64,000 nt of DNA from Bacteroidetes bacterium ADurb.Bin145 (GTDB lineage Bacteria; Bacteroidota; Bacteroidia; Bacteroidales; VadinHA17). Location of the stretch: contig MWDJ01000010.1 in NCBI GenBank assembly GCA_002070505.1, positions 1-64,000 of the forward strand, given 5' to 3'. Position numbers and translations under genes: made by a program. Numbering within the stretch: the stretch's first letter is position 1; every line of letters begins with the position of its first letter. Shown here in pieces: positions 40,201 to 50,700 of the stretch. The notes beneath the pieces were generated by a model. It made no database searches and had not been told where the DNA came from. It worked only from the letters and a program-made list of their open reading frames with translations.

Positions 40201-42023
40201 GCCAGGTTAATTGTTACAGTTGCCTGGTCCTCCTCAATTCTGCTTATAACATCTTCTTTTTCGGGTACATTTGCAAGCCGTTTTTCTATTTCACTAACTA
40301 CAGCATCAGTTTTTTCAAGGGTGGAGCCAGCAGGCATTGTAACCGACAATCTGAAACTGGCTGATTCAATTTCCTGGGTGGAATTAATGCTTAAAGTGAG
40401 ACTAATGAGCAGGGCTGCAAAGAATGCCACAAGGCTTCCGATAATCGTAAGAACGGGCTTTCTCATGCTGGCTTTAAGAACAAGATTATATGCCTGGATG
40501 ACCCTGTTATGAATTGAAAGTTTCTTATAGATGGCCGATTCCCCTTTCTGAGACCGCGTAAGTAAAAAATATGTTGCCATGGGAATGACCATTAATGCAA
40601 CAGCCAGCGAAGCAAGAAGTGTTGTTACAATTGATACTCCGATATTCCTGATCACGAGCCTTATCAGGAAATTTGATGAAAAAACGAAGGGAAGGAATAC
40701 TATAATTGTCGTCAGGGTTGAAGCAAAGATCGATCGCCACACTTCTGTAGTTCCCTGTTTTACTGAATCCTCATTACTTCTGCCTGACCCTGCCAGGCGA
40801 TATACATTTTCCAGTACGACCACGGAATTATCAACGAGCATACCTATGGCCAGAGCTAGGCCGACAAGCGTGAGACTGTTGATAGTGATGCCGGATGCAT
40901 AGAAAAAATTGAAAGCAGTGTACACAGATACCGGAATCGAAATTGCGATTATGCCAATGAGCCTGATGTTACGAAGGAAAAACCAAAGTATAAGCACAGC
41001 GAGAAGACCTCCTGTAAAGGCCAGGTTGATTATCTGAGAAATGTTCTTCTCCATTATCTCCGCACTGTTGTTCTGCACAACAATCTCTGCATTTAATCTC
41101 TTCAGGCTTTCGTTAATTTTATTTATCTGGTCAAGCACCCTGTGGGACAAATCAATGATATTGGCCTGATTGTCATTAGTAAGCGTTATTGTGACTGCAT
41201 CAAGGCCATTAACACGGCTATATGATTCCTGTTCCTTTACACCGAAAAATATCTGGGCAATATCACGCAACAGAACCGGGCCATTCTTGCTTACTGTTAT
41301 GTTACCGATATCTTTTATATCGGTATATTCCGATCTTATGTTCACAAAAAGCCTTTTATCACCATCATGAACTTCTCCGACAAAAGTCTTATCAGCTCCG
41401 TTGTTGCTGAGGAGGTTGCTTACCTGGCTCATAGTAATTCCATAAGCCTTGCAGGCTTTCCTGTTAAGCCTTATTTCAATTGAATTCTCCTGTCCGCCAA
41501 AAACTTCCACACCTGCTATACCATCAATATTTTCAAGTTCCGTTACTATCTCCCTGTCAGCTATGTTTCTTATCCTGTCTATACCTCCTTCTCCCCGCAC
41601 CTGAAGTTCCATGAACTGATTAGTGAGTTGCTCGAGATCAATTTTCAGAACATTGATCTGAAATTCATCGGGGATGGAACTTTTTACCAGATCAATTTTC
41701 TCCTGAAGCTTCAGGTTAGCATATTTCATGTTCGCCCCCTGATTGTAAAATACTGATATCGTACCATACCTTGATGTAACTGTACTTTCAAGCTTCTCAA
41801 TGCCTTCCAGTGTTCCTATAGCACCTTCGATAGGTATAATAGCCTGGTTTTCTATGTAAGAAGGATCCATTTCCAGCATAGTACCTACCTGCACAAAAAT
41901 TGCAGGTAATTCTGCATTCGGGATAAGCTCAACAGAAAGTTTCTTATAGGAGACATAACCGAGCATTGTAAGCGCGGCAAATATCATAATTATCAGAATT
42001 CTTCTTTTCAGGATAAAGTTCAT
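37263..42023 (-). CDS. RND efflux pump fused to six extra membrane helices and an ABC ATPase domain
   Basis: A 1586-residue single frame, against about 1040 for a normal RND pump. Residues 1 to about 1025 are a complete HAE-1 RND permease: first membrane helix near 8-25, porter domains, the TM4 motif GMLVDNS, and VNNGIILID near TM10. A Gly-rich loop (SSGALGGGSAG) lies near 660. Residues about 1040-1280 add roughly six hydrophobic helices. Residues about 1295-1500 are an intact ABC ATPase: Walker A GPNGAGKTT near 1321, signature SGGMKQR near 1422, Walker B VVDEPTAGLDP near 1442, H-loop STHI near 1477. A C-terminal tail resembles that of the standalone ATPase at 51338. Start ATG 42023 is used; the frame also opens 36 codons earlier inside the previous gene. 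Confidence 0.88.
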   Translation of the reverse strand: MNFILKRRILIIMIFAALTMLGYVSYKKLSVELIPNAELPAIFVQVGTMLEMDPSYIENQAIIPIEGAIGTLEGIEKLESTVTSRYGTISVFYNQGANMKYANLKLQEKIDLVKSSIPDEFQINVLKIDLEQLTNQFMELQVRGEGGIDRIRNIADREIVTELENIDGIAGVEVFGGQENSIEIRLNRKACKAYGITMSQVSNLLSNNGADKTFVGEVHDGDKRLFVNIRSEYTDIKDIGNITVSKNGPVLLRDIAQIFFGVKEQESYSRVNGLDAVTITLTNDNQANIIDLSHRVLDQINKINESLKRLNAEIVVQNNSAEIMEKNISQIINLAFTGGLLAVLILWFFLRNIRLIGIIAISIPVSVYTAFNFFYASGITINSLTLVGLALAIGMLVDNSVVVLENVYRLAGSGRSNEDSVKQGTTEVWRSIFASTLTTIIVFLPFVFSSNFLIRLVIRNIGVSIVTTLLASLAVALMVIPMATYFLLTRSQKGESAIYKKLSIHNRVIQAYNLVLKASMRKPVLTIIGSLVAFFAALLISLTLSINSTQEIESASFRLSVTMPAGSTLEKTDAVVSEIEKRLANVPEKEDVISRIEEDQATVTINLAKDWDKKSDRDLPEIKNDIEERTRNISNAEISMDEISASGGFESSGALGGGSAGTGGNLLNLLGLGSQNESVIIKGQDFEEMRNLADDIKTYIDELTTIENVSVNVQSGTPEVKLNFDMDFINRNGFSLGNISSALATFGREYSSGATFRQGTEYYSIILKYTDEQGETEEITDKTIDDLKDLEVSSSEGTIMNISELADIVFSYGMGNIHRENQEKLITVSYSFTDEINDSKDLLEGARLEIENLVAALNLSPGIAVEVIHEENALKDFYQPLGIAFVLILMILAAVFESLWIPFVLLFSIPLAGLGSIIALILTGNSLLNLNTLTGFLILLGIVVNNGIILIDYTNILRKRGYRRTRALMTAGVARLRPVLITASTTVVAMIPLAMGKAEYVSVIGASFAITVIGGLTMSTLLTLVFIPTFYSGLENSLNWIKSLSWKNKIIQAIIFASLLLIIFRNIDKFLWQLITTILALIIVPAGTWFVMNSLRKAKESVIPSEENINIKIQSLVKIYDRKSRWLREWDAGKKIRKRLGYEKPFTTWKDLSDKLWQLPVFSFLVYFTYFYLKKGFWIFVLSIIVWFFLSSIWSSVSQLLKNLNAGKQKKLISFLIKTIDLIVFWIVPLLNLIFFQIRWKNLPTVIILGFIWFTALFIYKTGLKLTRENTDIYRLEGRFKGIRKAVYKLVSVVPVIGKKKKPFKALSCVSLDIGNGMFGLLGPNGAGKTTLMRVICGILEQSYGKVWINGLDTQKKREELQGLIGYLPQEFGSYENMTADEYLDYQAILKNITDSKTRQERVTYVLKAVHMEERRHEKISSYSGGMKQRMGIALILLHLPRILVVDEPTAGLDPRERIRFRNLLVELSRERVVIFSTHIIEDISSSCNKVAVLDKGKLRYLGKPIDMTKEAEGHVWQFMIASDDFERIVNENLVVHHMSEGDKIRVRVISDTKPWENAVSVTPNLEDAYLWLLRRKLNNGHNNIA

Positions 42024-42042
42024 AGTACGCCCTTGTAAGAAG

Positions 42043-45000
42043 TTATAATTTAGCAGCTTCCGTTTGTGATCTGCCTGTGATCCATTTGCTGAAACTATCC
42101 AGGAACCAGTACACGCATGGAATAACGACAAGTGTCAGCATTGTCGAAGAAACGAGGCCTCCTATTACCGCAAGAGCCATAGGGGATCTCAGGGAGGCAC
42201 TCTCTCCGAATCCGATAGTAAGCGGGAGCAGGGCAAGAATGGTAGTCAGGCTCGTCATAAGTATCGGTCTTATCCTTTGTGAGCCGGCAGCTATTATTGC
42301 CGCCTTCTTGCCGAATCCGTCCTCTCGGAGCTGATTAATCCTGTCAATGAGTATAATAGCATTATTGACAGCGATGCCACCAAGCATAATAATACCTATA
42401 TAGGCCATCATATTTAAAGTTTTACCCAGAAGGAAAAAAATGAGTATTGTTCCCACACCGGCAAGAGGTACTGTAAGCATTATTATGAATGGCTGTATAA
42501 TTGATTCAAATTGAGCAGCGAGGACCATGAACACAAGAATAAGTGACAGGATCAGTGCAAACGACAGATTTGACATTGATTGCTTTCTCTGGAGTTCCTC
42601 CCCTGTGAATTCCATCTTGTAATCTACAGGCATCGTTACCGGCCGGAGAGCCATCTGCGCCTCCTTAATGACTTTATCGAAAGCATATTTTTTATCAACA
42701 TTAGCATACAGATAGCTGGTCCTTGCCTGGTTCCTCCTTGTTATTTCACGCGGTGAGACAACAGTGTTTATCCTGGCAAGTTCACTTAACGGAACTTTCA
42801 GGCTTCCTGCAGTGATCATAATATCTTTTAGCTGGCTGATTGAGACATCCTCCAGCTTTACAGTAATATCCTTAATCTCACCATTCTCTTCAAAAGTTCC
42901 TGCTGAGGAACCTTCCAGATAATTCCTGATCTGATTTGTTATATTCTCAACAGGTACATTATAAAAACTCGATTTGAAACGGTCTATCTCAATTTCCACT
43001 TCAGGAGTACCTTCGTCCATTGAAGTTGTTATGTTGAAGAGAGCCTGGTTATTCTTCAATATTTCTTTTGACTGGTCCAGGATTTTTTCCAGTTCATTGT
43101 AATCATCACCGGATATTTCAAGAATGAAAGGGAATTCTGTGGTCCCGAGAGTAGTTTGCAATGCGCTCTCCTCACGGGTATAACTGGTTTCCATATCTGT
43201 TATGCCGGCAAGATAACTGTCGATGAGATCAATGGCATTTTCAGATATAGAAGAGAATTCCTTTTTAAGTCTGATTTTAAGCGATGCGAAATTTTCTCCT
43301 TGGCTTTCATTCGAAGCAGCGAATGAGGATGTCTGTTGTTTCCCTGCCTGACAGTAGATCAGATCAATTTTTTCTCCAAGTAATTCCCTGACAATGTTTT
43401 CAACTTTCCTTGCAGTGCTGAAGGTCCGGTCAAGACTTGTTCCCTCGGGAAGAGAAAGGTTAATCGTGAATTCAGCCGATTCAGATCCGGGCATAAATTC
43501 ACTGCCAATACGAGGTATGAGCAGAGCTGAACCAGATATCAGTATTGCCGAAAAGATTATCACCAGACCTCTTCGTTCGATTATTCTTTCCAGCAGCTTT
43601 GGATATCCTGGAAAATGAAGGGGCTCCGGATGGAAGGTTTTTTTGTTTTTATCTGAGGACAGGGTTGATACCATCATCGGGATTACCAGCAATGCTATTA
43701 GCAGGGATGATATAAGCGCAAAAGCTACGGTCCAGGCCTGATCCCTGAACATCTCTCCTGATGAGCCATGGAGGTATACTATTGGCAGAAATACAACTAT
43801 GGTTGTTACTGTTGAGGCTGTAATTGCTCCTCCCACCTGGCCGGTGCCATTTATAACAGCATCTTTGAGAGGCATGCCTTCCTCCCTGAGACGCGTTATA
43901 TTCTCGAGGACAACAATTGCATTGTCAACCAGCATGCCGGCTCCCAGAGCCAGGCCTCCCAAAGTCATTATATTAAGGGTCAGGTGACTGAAATACATCA
44001 GGTTAAATGTTGCTATTATAGAAATCGGAATAGCCACGCTTATTACCAGGGTCGTACCGATCCTGCGAAGGAATATATAAAGAACAAAGACAGCCAGCAG
44101 AATCCCCAGAATAAGGGTATTCTTGACTTCACTTATCGCGTTATGGATGTAGTTGCCCTGATCCTGAATTTTAATGAATTCATATCCGGGCAAAGCCTTT
44201 TCGAGAATTGTAAACTCTTTCTCAAGGCTCTTTACTGCATCAACCGTGTTGTACTTTGGCTCTTTATAAACAGATAATCCCACACATCGTTCACCATTAA
44301 TAGTCACAATATTCTCGGGGTCCTTATTGCCGGTTTTGATGGTTGCCACGTCTCTGAGATAGACGGGAACCCTGGAAGAGGCTGAAGAGGTTGAAGAAGT
44401 TGAAGAGGTAGAAGAGGTTGAAGAAGTTGAAGCGGATGGTTGTTTAAATCCAACAATTATATTCTCAAGGTCATTTATATCTTCAAGTACAGTAACTCCC
44501 TTTACCGTGTATTTGGTACCCATTTCCACAATTGATCCGCCTGATACATTCCTGTTATAGGCGCTTATCTGGGATGCGATAACATCAGAAGTTATTCCAA
44601 ACGACTGGAGAAGATAATTATTTGTTTCAATAATTATTTCACCCTCCTCGTCTCCTGTGAGTTTTACATCTGCTATTCCCTCAATTCTCACAAGTTCGTT
44701 CCGGATATAGTTCTCAGCTATTCTCCGGAGGTCGTCCATATTTGTTATTTTATCATTCCTGAAACCCACAACCATTACTGGTGAGGCATTTGGATCATAC
44801 TGGGAGATTGAAAAATCTTCAAGGTCGGAATTCTGAGCAAAGGAATTCAGTTCTTTCTGGAGGTCAAGAAAGGCTTCATCCATGTCCTTGTTCCAATCGT
44901 ATTCGACTGTAATCAGCGCATTTCCGGCTTTTACTACTGAAGAGACCTGAACTACATCTGCCTGGCGCATCGCAAGAGATTCAATCTGCTCGACATAATT

Positions 45001-45186
45001 TTTTTCTATCTCCTCCGGCGGTTTTTCACCGGCTGACAGTTCTATATATATTTTTGGATTATTCAGATTGGGGAAAAGATCTGTTCCGAGCTTGCCAAAG
45101 GAAATAAAACCAAGGAGCACAATACCCAGTACCAACATCAATATTGTTACAGGGTATCTAACAGCAAATTGGGCAATCTTATTCAT
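42043..45186 (-). CDS. RND efflux transporter permease subunit (HAE-1 type)
   Basis: A 1047-residue inner membrane pump powered by the proton gradient, part of a tripartite exporter. Twelve membrane helices are expected: one near the N-terminus, six around residues 345-545 and five near 870-1030. The TM4 motif is GMLVDNA and TM10 has VNNAIILIDRI, a pattern of HAE-1 pumps that differs from AcrB at one aspartate and at the lysine. A low-complexity S/T linker (SASTSSTSSTSSTSSTSSAS) near 250-270 is encoded by a 9-base repeat. It follows the adaptor gene after 4 bases and precedes the RND-ABC fusion by 19 bases. Two RND genes in tandem suggest a heteromeric pump, as in MdtBC. Confidence 0.93.
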   Translation of the reverse strand: MNKIAQFAVRYPVTILMLVLGIVLLGFISFGKLGTDLFPNLNNPKIYIELSAGEKPPEEIEKNYVEQIESLAMRQADVVQVSSVVKAGNALITVEYDWNKDMDEAFLDLQKELNSFAQNSDLEDFSISQYDPNASPVMVVGFRNDKITNMDDLRRIAENYIRNELVRIEGIADVKLTGDEEGEIIIETNNYLLQSFGITSDVIASQISAYNRNVSGGSIVEMGTKYTVKGVTVLEDINDLENIIVGFKQPSASTSSTSSTSSTSSTSSASSRVPVYLRDVATIKTGNKDPENIVTINGERCVGLSVYKEPKYNTVDAVKSLEKEFTILEKALPGYEFIKIQDQGNYIHNAISEVKNTLILGILLAVFVLYIFLRRIGTTLVISVAIPISIIATFNLMYFSHLTLNIMTLGGLALGAGMLVDNAIVVLENITRLREEGMPLKDAVINGTGQVGGAITASTVTTIVVFLPIVYLHGSSGEMFRDQAWTVAFALISSLLIALLVIPMMVSTLSSDKNKKTFHPEPLHFPGYPKLLERIIERRGLVIIFSAILISGSALLIPRIGSEFMPGSESAEFTINLSLPEGTSLDRTFSTARKVENIVRELLGEKIDLIYCQAGKQQTSSFAASNESQGENFASLKIRLKKEFSSISENAIDLIDSYLAGITDMETSYTREESALQTTLGTTEFPFILEISGDDYNELEKILDQSKEILKNNQALFNITTSMDEGTPEVEIEIDRFKSSFYNVPVENITNQIRNYLEGSSAGTFEENGEIKDITVKLEDVSISQLKDIMITAGSLKVPLSELARINTVVSPREITRRNQARTSYLYANVDKKYAFDKVIKEAQMALRPVTMPVDYKMEFTGEELQRKQSMSNLSFALILSLILVFMVLAAQFESIIQPFIIMLTVPLAGVGTILIFFLLGKTLNMMAYIGIIMLGGIAVNNAIILIDRINQLREDGFGKKAAIIAAGSQRIRPILMTSLTTILALLPLTIGFGESASLRSPMALAVIGGLVSSTMLTLVVIPCVYWFLDSFSKWITGRSQTEAAKL

Positions 45187-45190
45187 CGGG

Positions 45191-46240
45191 TTACATAACT
45201 ATTTTTACCTTGGATCTGTTGCTCAGGGTTTCATATCCGCTTATAACGACCCTGTCATTTTTCATAAGGCCCCTTGTGACTTCGACATCTGTCAGGTTTT
45301 CAAGTCCGGTTTCAATGATCCTTTCCTCAGCCAGGCCTCTCTGAACAATAAATACTGTTTTTCCCCTCTGGCGGGAGAGGATTATATTTTTGGGGATCAC
45401 AATAACAGAGTCCTTGCGGTTTGTAACTATATCAGCCTTGACAAACATTCCGGGCCTCAGAAGGTAATTTGTATTAGAGATCTCTACATTGCCTTTAAAA
45501 GTCCGGGAGTCGGCATCAATTGCCGGTGATAATTGTGTCACATGACCCATTACGGTATCTTCCGGGATTGTATAGTTTGTGAGCCGCACATCCTGTCCGG
45601 GTTTAATTACTGAGATGTATTTCTCAGGAAGCTGGACTTCCATGTACATTGTCTGGTAATCCATAATTTTTGCAATAGAAGATCCGGTTTCGATTTGGGT
45701 TCCCGGAGTATAATAAGGGAGGTCAACGATAACCCCGTTAATTGGTGAGATAATCCTTGTCTTTGCCATTTGCAGCTTTGCACTCTCCAGGTTTGTTTTA
45801 GCATTTTCATATTCTATGCTTGCGGTCTTCAGCTCTTTGAGTGTAACACCTCCTTTTTCGTAGAGTGATTCCTGTTTTTTCAGTTCACTTTCAGCAAGCT
45901 CAAGGTTCAGCTGAGTAGTCTCGAGCTTCACGCCAATAACATACTCTCTGTCTTCAAGCCTTGCTATCAGATCACCGGTTCGGACCTTATCTCCCATTTT
46001 CCATGGTTTTCCGGTCTGGGGATTTATTTCAAGATAATAGTTCGCCGATATCTTTGATTTTAATTCTATCTGGCCCTTTGGGAAGGCTGTCCCGGTAGTA
46101 TTAATGAATTCTTCGATCGGTTTCAGGCTTATATCCTGAACGGAGACAGGTATCTCCACATCGGCGGTCAGGTTCTGGTCCTGGTTTCTGCAGGAAGCTA
46201 ATGCAAGAGCTAAAACGACGGCAAGTACAAGATTTTTCAT
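45191..46240 (-). CDS. RND periplasmic adaptor (membrane fusion) lipoprotein
   Basis: A 349-residue HlyD/AcrA-type adaptor that links the inner membrane pump to the outer membrane channel. The signal peptide NLVLAVVLALALASC gives a lipoprotein with cysteine at about residue 17. The order is: barrel-sandwich half (KSKISANYYLEIN), a short coiled-coil hairpin (about residues 100-145), the second lipoyl half (ISPINGVIVDLPYYTPG), then a beta barrel domain and C-terminal end. It is 28 bases after the TolC-like gene and 4 bases before the first RND gene. Confidence 0.93.
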   Translation of the reverse strand: MKNLVLAVVLALALASCRNQDQNLTADVEIPVSVQDISLKPIEEFINTTGTAFPKGQIELKSKISANYYLEINPQTGKPWKMGDKVRTGDLIARLEDREYVIGVKLETTQLNLELAESELKKQESLYEKGGVTLKELKTASIEYENAKTNLESAKLQMAKTRIISPINGVIVDLPYYTPGTQIETGSSIAKIMDYQTMYMEVQLPEKYISVIKPGQDVRLTNYTIPEDTVMGHVTQLSPAIDADSRTFKGNVEISNTNYLLRPGMFVKADIVTNRKDSVIVIPKNIILSRQRGKTVFIVQRGLAEERIIETGLENLTDVEVTRGLMKNDRVVISGYETLSNRSKVKIVM

Positions 46241-46268
46241 TTAAGTACTATTTAATTTTCATTATTTG

Positions 46269-47768
46269 TTAAAGTGTTTTCACCGGAGTTACCGGTACGT
46301 TTTTTTCAAAATCGTAAAGAGTCTGAATTTTGAGATTAAGAAGTTCCAGCTTATATGATATAAGCGAATTGGTGTAAGATATCTGCTGTTGAGAGAGCTG
46401 GTTCTGATAAATGTTCAGATCCATACCGGTAAGATCCCCGTTACGGTATTTTTCCAGATTAAGATCATAGGTCAGCTGGGCATTGTTGACATTCTGGCGT
46501 GCTATTTCAATCTGATTTTTAAGATTGATAAGGTTCCTGCAAACCTGCCTTATATTGAGAATGATATCATTCTGCTCCTCTTCAAGGGATATCTTTGATG
46601 ATTCTATTGAAGCTTCAGAAGCCTTGATCCTTGATTTCCTTTCTCCCCAGTCCCACAGTGGGATTGTAAGTGACAGGGAAACGCTTTCATTATCAGTGGG
46701 ATTTTCATACAAGTTTCCTAAATTCTCATTATCACCAAACAAACCGACTGACAGGTCAAGCTGCCCTTTGAACTCATTCAGAGCTTTTGTTGTAATAAGG
46801 TCAAACTGAGAAGTTTCGAGATTTATCTGACTTTGTCTTATTTCCATCCGGTTTGCAAGGCCCTGGTCAATAGCAAAAGCAACATCTATACCGACTGTAT
46901 CAACTTCAATATTCGGCAATACTAAAAGATCGTCATAAAGACTTATTCCTATAAGTATCTTGAATTCATCCTTGGCATTTTCGAAAGAGACCTGGCTGTT
47001 CTCAAAAGATGATTTTGAAGATGCAAGGTTGAGTTCAGCCTGGAATATTTCTTCGCGGGCAGACAGGCCTGCATCAACTTTATTCTTTATGATCTCGTAG
47101 CTTTTCTGCATATTCTCATAAGCCTGACGATCTATTTCGAGACTTTGCTGTTTCTGGTAGACATTGTAAAAGGATATGGTCACCTGTCTTTCAAGAGAAA
47201 GCAATTGAATTGCGTAATTTAGCTGTGCATTTTCATGAGCCAGCTGGAGTTCCTTTAGCTGCAACCGGGTCCTGTTATAAGTGAAAATAGGTTGTGACAG
47301 GTTCAGCGACAGGCTGTTACTAAATCCTTTATTAGTGTTGTTAGAATATTCACTGTAGGAATCAACATAGCCGAATTTATTTAGAAGCGATACTCTTGCA
47401 TCAGTAAGGAGTATTGGCTGTGAGACAGTAAAAACCCCGTAACTCTCGGTTGTTTTTGTAGTATTCCAGGCCGAAATGAGGTCATTGAATGAACGATCCT
47501 GCCTGTAGGAGAGAGGATTGACTGACAGGGAGAAATTTGATTTCAGGGCGGCATTCTGTGCATTCAGGTTTTCCTGACTCCTGATCAGATTCAGCCTTGT
47601 TCGTTTCATCGCAGGGCTGTTATCCTCAGCAACCTTCAATGATTGTTCCAGTGTAAGCCCCCTTTGGGCGAATGCTGTTAAGCCATGTATAATTAACAGG
47701 AGAATTGCGAGATTAATTCTCTTTCCTGTTTTTACCTGCTTTTTCATTTTTGTTAAATTATAGTTCAT
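46269..47768 (-). CDS. TolC family outer membrane efflux protein
   Basis: A 499-residue outer membrane channel of tripartite exporters. The signal peptide is near residues 18-35 (LAILLLIIHGLTAFAQ). Two homologous halves of long alpha-helices follow (repeats with LNLASSKSSFENSQ and LQLAHENAQLNYA styles), with short strands forming the outer membrane barrel. The ATG at 47768 overlaps the stop codon of the upstream permease (TAATG), suggesting coupling; an ATG seven codons later (47747) is the other possible start. It would connect to the adaptor encoded next. Confidence 0.92.
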   Translation of the reverse strand: MNYNLTKMKKQVKTGKRINLAILLLIIHGLTAFAQRGLTLEQSLKVAEDNSPAMKRTRLNLIRSQENLNAQNAALKSNFSLSVNPLSYRQDRSFNDLISAWNTTKTTESYGVFTVSQPILLTDARVSLLNKFGYVDSYSEYSNNTNKGFSNSLSLNLSQPIFTYNRTRLQLKELQLAHENAQLNYAIQLLSLERQVTISFYNVYQKQQSLEIDRQAYENMQKSYEIIKNKVDAGLSAREEIFQAELNLASSKSSFENSQVSFENAKDEFKILIGISLYDDLLVLPNIEVDTVGIDVAFAIDQGLANRMEIRQSQINLETSQFDLITTKALNEFKGQLDLSVGLFGDNENLGNLYENPTDNESVSLSLTIPLWDWGERKSRIKASEASIESSKISLEEEQNDIILNIRQVCRNLINLKNQIEIARQNVNNAQLTYDLNLEKYRNGDLTGMDLNIYQNQLSQQQISYTNSLISYKLELLNLKIQTLYDFEKNVPVTPVKTL

Positions 47769-50700
47769 TACTGATTATCTTTTGCCCATTTAACTGCATC
47801 GGCGATTACCATCCTTCCTTCTGAAAGATTTGAGATCTTTACTTTAGCCGTATCTGCTGAGAGATAATATCTGCCAAGGTAATTCCAGCCTCCTTCAGCG
47901 TTCTGGTAATCAAAAGTCATCTCTTCCACACCCTGATCATGATATATTTTCAGATGGAGATCCTTTATTGGTGCCTCAGCTCCCGGGCCGCCCTGAAATG
48001 CACCCGGCCCACTTGCTCCGGGAACGTTTCCGGGAGGCATATCTCCCCGGGGCCTACCTCCTCCTGGTCCTCCTCCTGGTCCTCCTCCTCCCGGCCCGCC
48101 TCCTCCCGGCCCTCGTCCGCCGGGGCCCATCGCCCTGCCTCTTACCATTGTCCGCTCAACAGATTTACCCACGTAGAAATATATGTTATAATAACCAGGA
48201 TCTTTTATTATTGCATTCCATGTTGCCTCCTTATTGCCTGATCCTGCCCTTGTATATACCGCTGAAAGAATATATCTCCCGTAATATGATGATTGAACAA
48301 CCGGCTGCCAGTGTTCAGGAGCATACATATTGTTGATCTGCAAATATGTATTTCCCTGGTTGTTATTTATTTTAAGCAGCTTTTTTAAAGGGCTATTATC
48401 GATCTGCCTCGAAATATGGAATAGTGAGTCCTCATTATCAATGATTATTTCATCGGGATTACCATAATCAGGAATTGATGGAAGGAGTTCTTCTCCTGTA
48501 AAAGGTTTTGTTCCTTCTTTTATCCTCCCTATTTCATTGACTGGTATGATAAGCTGACCAGGAATATTCTTGGAAAAAATTGTGTTTATCATCATGGCCC
48601 TGGGTTCTGCGTCAAGTATTAAGCCTATTCTCTTAGCTTCACAACTGTCTATTGATACTATTTTTGATATATCAGCAGATTCCATTCCCCTTCCCTGTCG
48701 TGAAATAGCCATTATTCCCCTGCCTCCGCCGGGCATCATCAACGGTCCCCTGCCTCCCGGCCCTCCCTGCGGGCCTGCACCTCCCGTACGGAAAGAGATA
48801 TTGAACAGACCTGTAACAGGCTCCGGATTAGAAGCCACAAAAGTCACCTGATATCTTACCCGGTTTTCCACAACAATTTCTGATACCTGAAGATTACTGA
48901 TTATAAAACCGGGAAGCTCTTTACTCCCGAACCAGTTATCAAGGTATGGGTAAAAGCCAAAGCCAAATTTTTCAATCATGTCGTTGTTGAATTGCTCAAT
49001 ACCGACACTTCTGAACCTGTGGTCATCAAGGTATTTTTTGAACCAGTCGTTGAATTCCTCAATACCTGCTTTTGCCCTGAAAAGATTGAAAAGATAATCT
49101 CCCTTGACAGTCAGAACCTGCCTTATAGTGTCACTCGCAGGATTCTTCGAGAGAAGTTCCCTGAAACTGTACCTGCTGAGGATAAGATTAGCCTGGTCAT
49201 TATCTGTCATCACCCGGTCCATCCCCTGGTACCCTGAAGGTAATGGTGAAGCAACCTTTTGAAGGTGAGATTCAAAAGCTGCATTTATTCCAGGATAATC
49301 ATGTGAATAGAAATTGTTTTTAAAAAAGTAAAAGCTCGGACTCAGACGATACCGGACCGGCTCATTAACTGCATTCCCATTGACGAACCTGAAGTTCTCA
49401 CCACTGATGAAAGTATTCCTGATAAAGTCATTGAATAACCTTACCTCCAGCTCTTTATCAGTAATTACAGTGTTGCTTCTTGCCATCCTCCTCTTCTGTC
49501 TGGCTTTCTGTTTACGAAAACCGGCATTTCTGATCGTGGCCATTCTCTCAGGGAGAAGCACCAATGACGGCTGAATCTCTGCCCTTGTCTGAGTGCTCAT
49601 CCTCGGGTATGAATAAAACTGTACCGGAACCTCGACGAAACTCAGAGTATTAAATGGATATTCCGAAGAAAAATTTGTCTCCAGTTCAGTCATTATTCCC
49701 GATACCAGCAAAGAAAGGGTATCTTTCAGTTCACTGAACTCATTCCTGTAATAATCGTTACCAGGGAAATAATGAGTTATGTAATTAATAGAATCAACTG
49801 TTAAGGTATCAGAAAGATAATTGCCAATCGCCAGAGTTAAACCTGTGAGCGGGAATTCCGTCCTGAAGGTGTAAATTTCAGTTTCCTTTTTCATAATTCC
49901 CTGGGAAACTGGTACTAATCCGGGAGTGGTTTTTACCCTGAGATCGAAATTTGTAAAATCAATCTTCATTCTTGCAGGATTATCAGGATAATAGTTTAAT
50001 CCCGGAACCGGGTACCAGTGAGTTTCCGGAGTCAGTAAAACAAAATCCTTAGTCAGGAAAGCCTGTCGTTTATTTACCCGGAGCATCTCAATCATGTATG
50101 GATTATCCTTTATGTTTCCTGTGTAATTCGGATAGCAGAATGCTTCATGAATGCTCCCGGCGTAAGTAATTGTCAATGAATCCTTCTGTCCGGGTTGAAG
50201 CATCGCAGGCAACCCGACCAGAATGATATGATTCACTGTTTTGAAATCAATTTCCTGACCGCTATGGTAAACTTGCTTTACTTTCAGACCGGGATTCAGG
50301 GAAAAGAAGCATTCATTTATTCCGGTCTTATTTTCGTTAACGAAACATAAGGCAGCTTCAGCTTCGATTTCCCCGCCTGAATGTGAAATATCGATTTTTG
50401 CATCGGTCAGTGTTACGGCATCCTGGCTTTCAAATTGCCTGTTTGTCTCGATTATCAGCTTCCTTTCATTAAGATTTCTCTTATAAATTAAGAAAGTGTT
50501 TTTTGTACAAATAATTGTCCCTGCAAGAGAAAGGAAGAGAAGAACGTAACAAAGAGTAGTTTGTAATTTTGACTGGGGCAACCTCTTAAATGTTAAAATT
50601 GTTGCCATAACCAGGCAAAGTCCGAAAAGCAGGTACATCAGACGCTGGTTAACAATAAGCTGGTTATTGTCAAATCCGATGATTCCCGATTTAAAAACCG

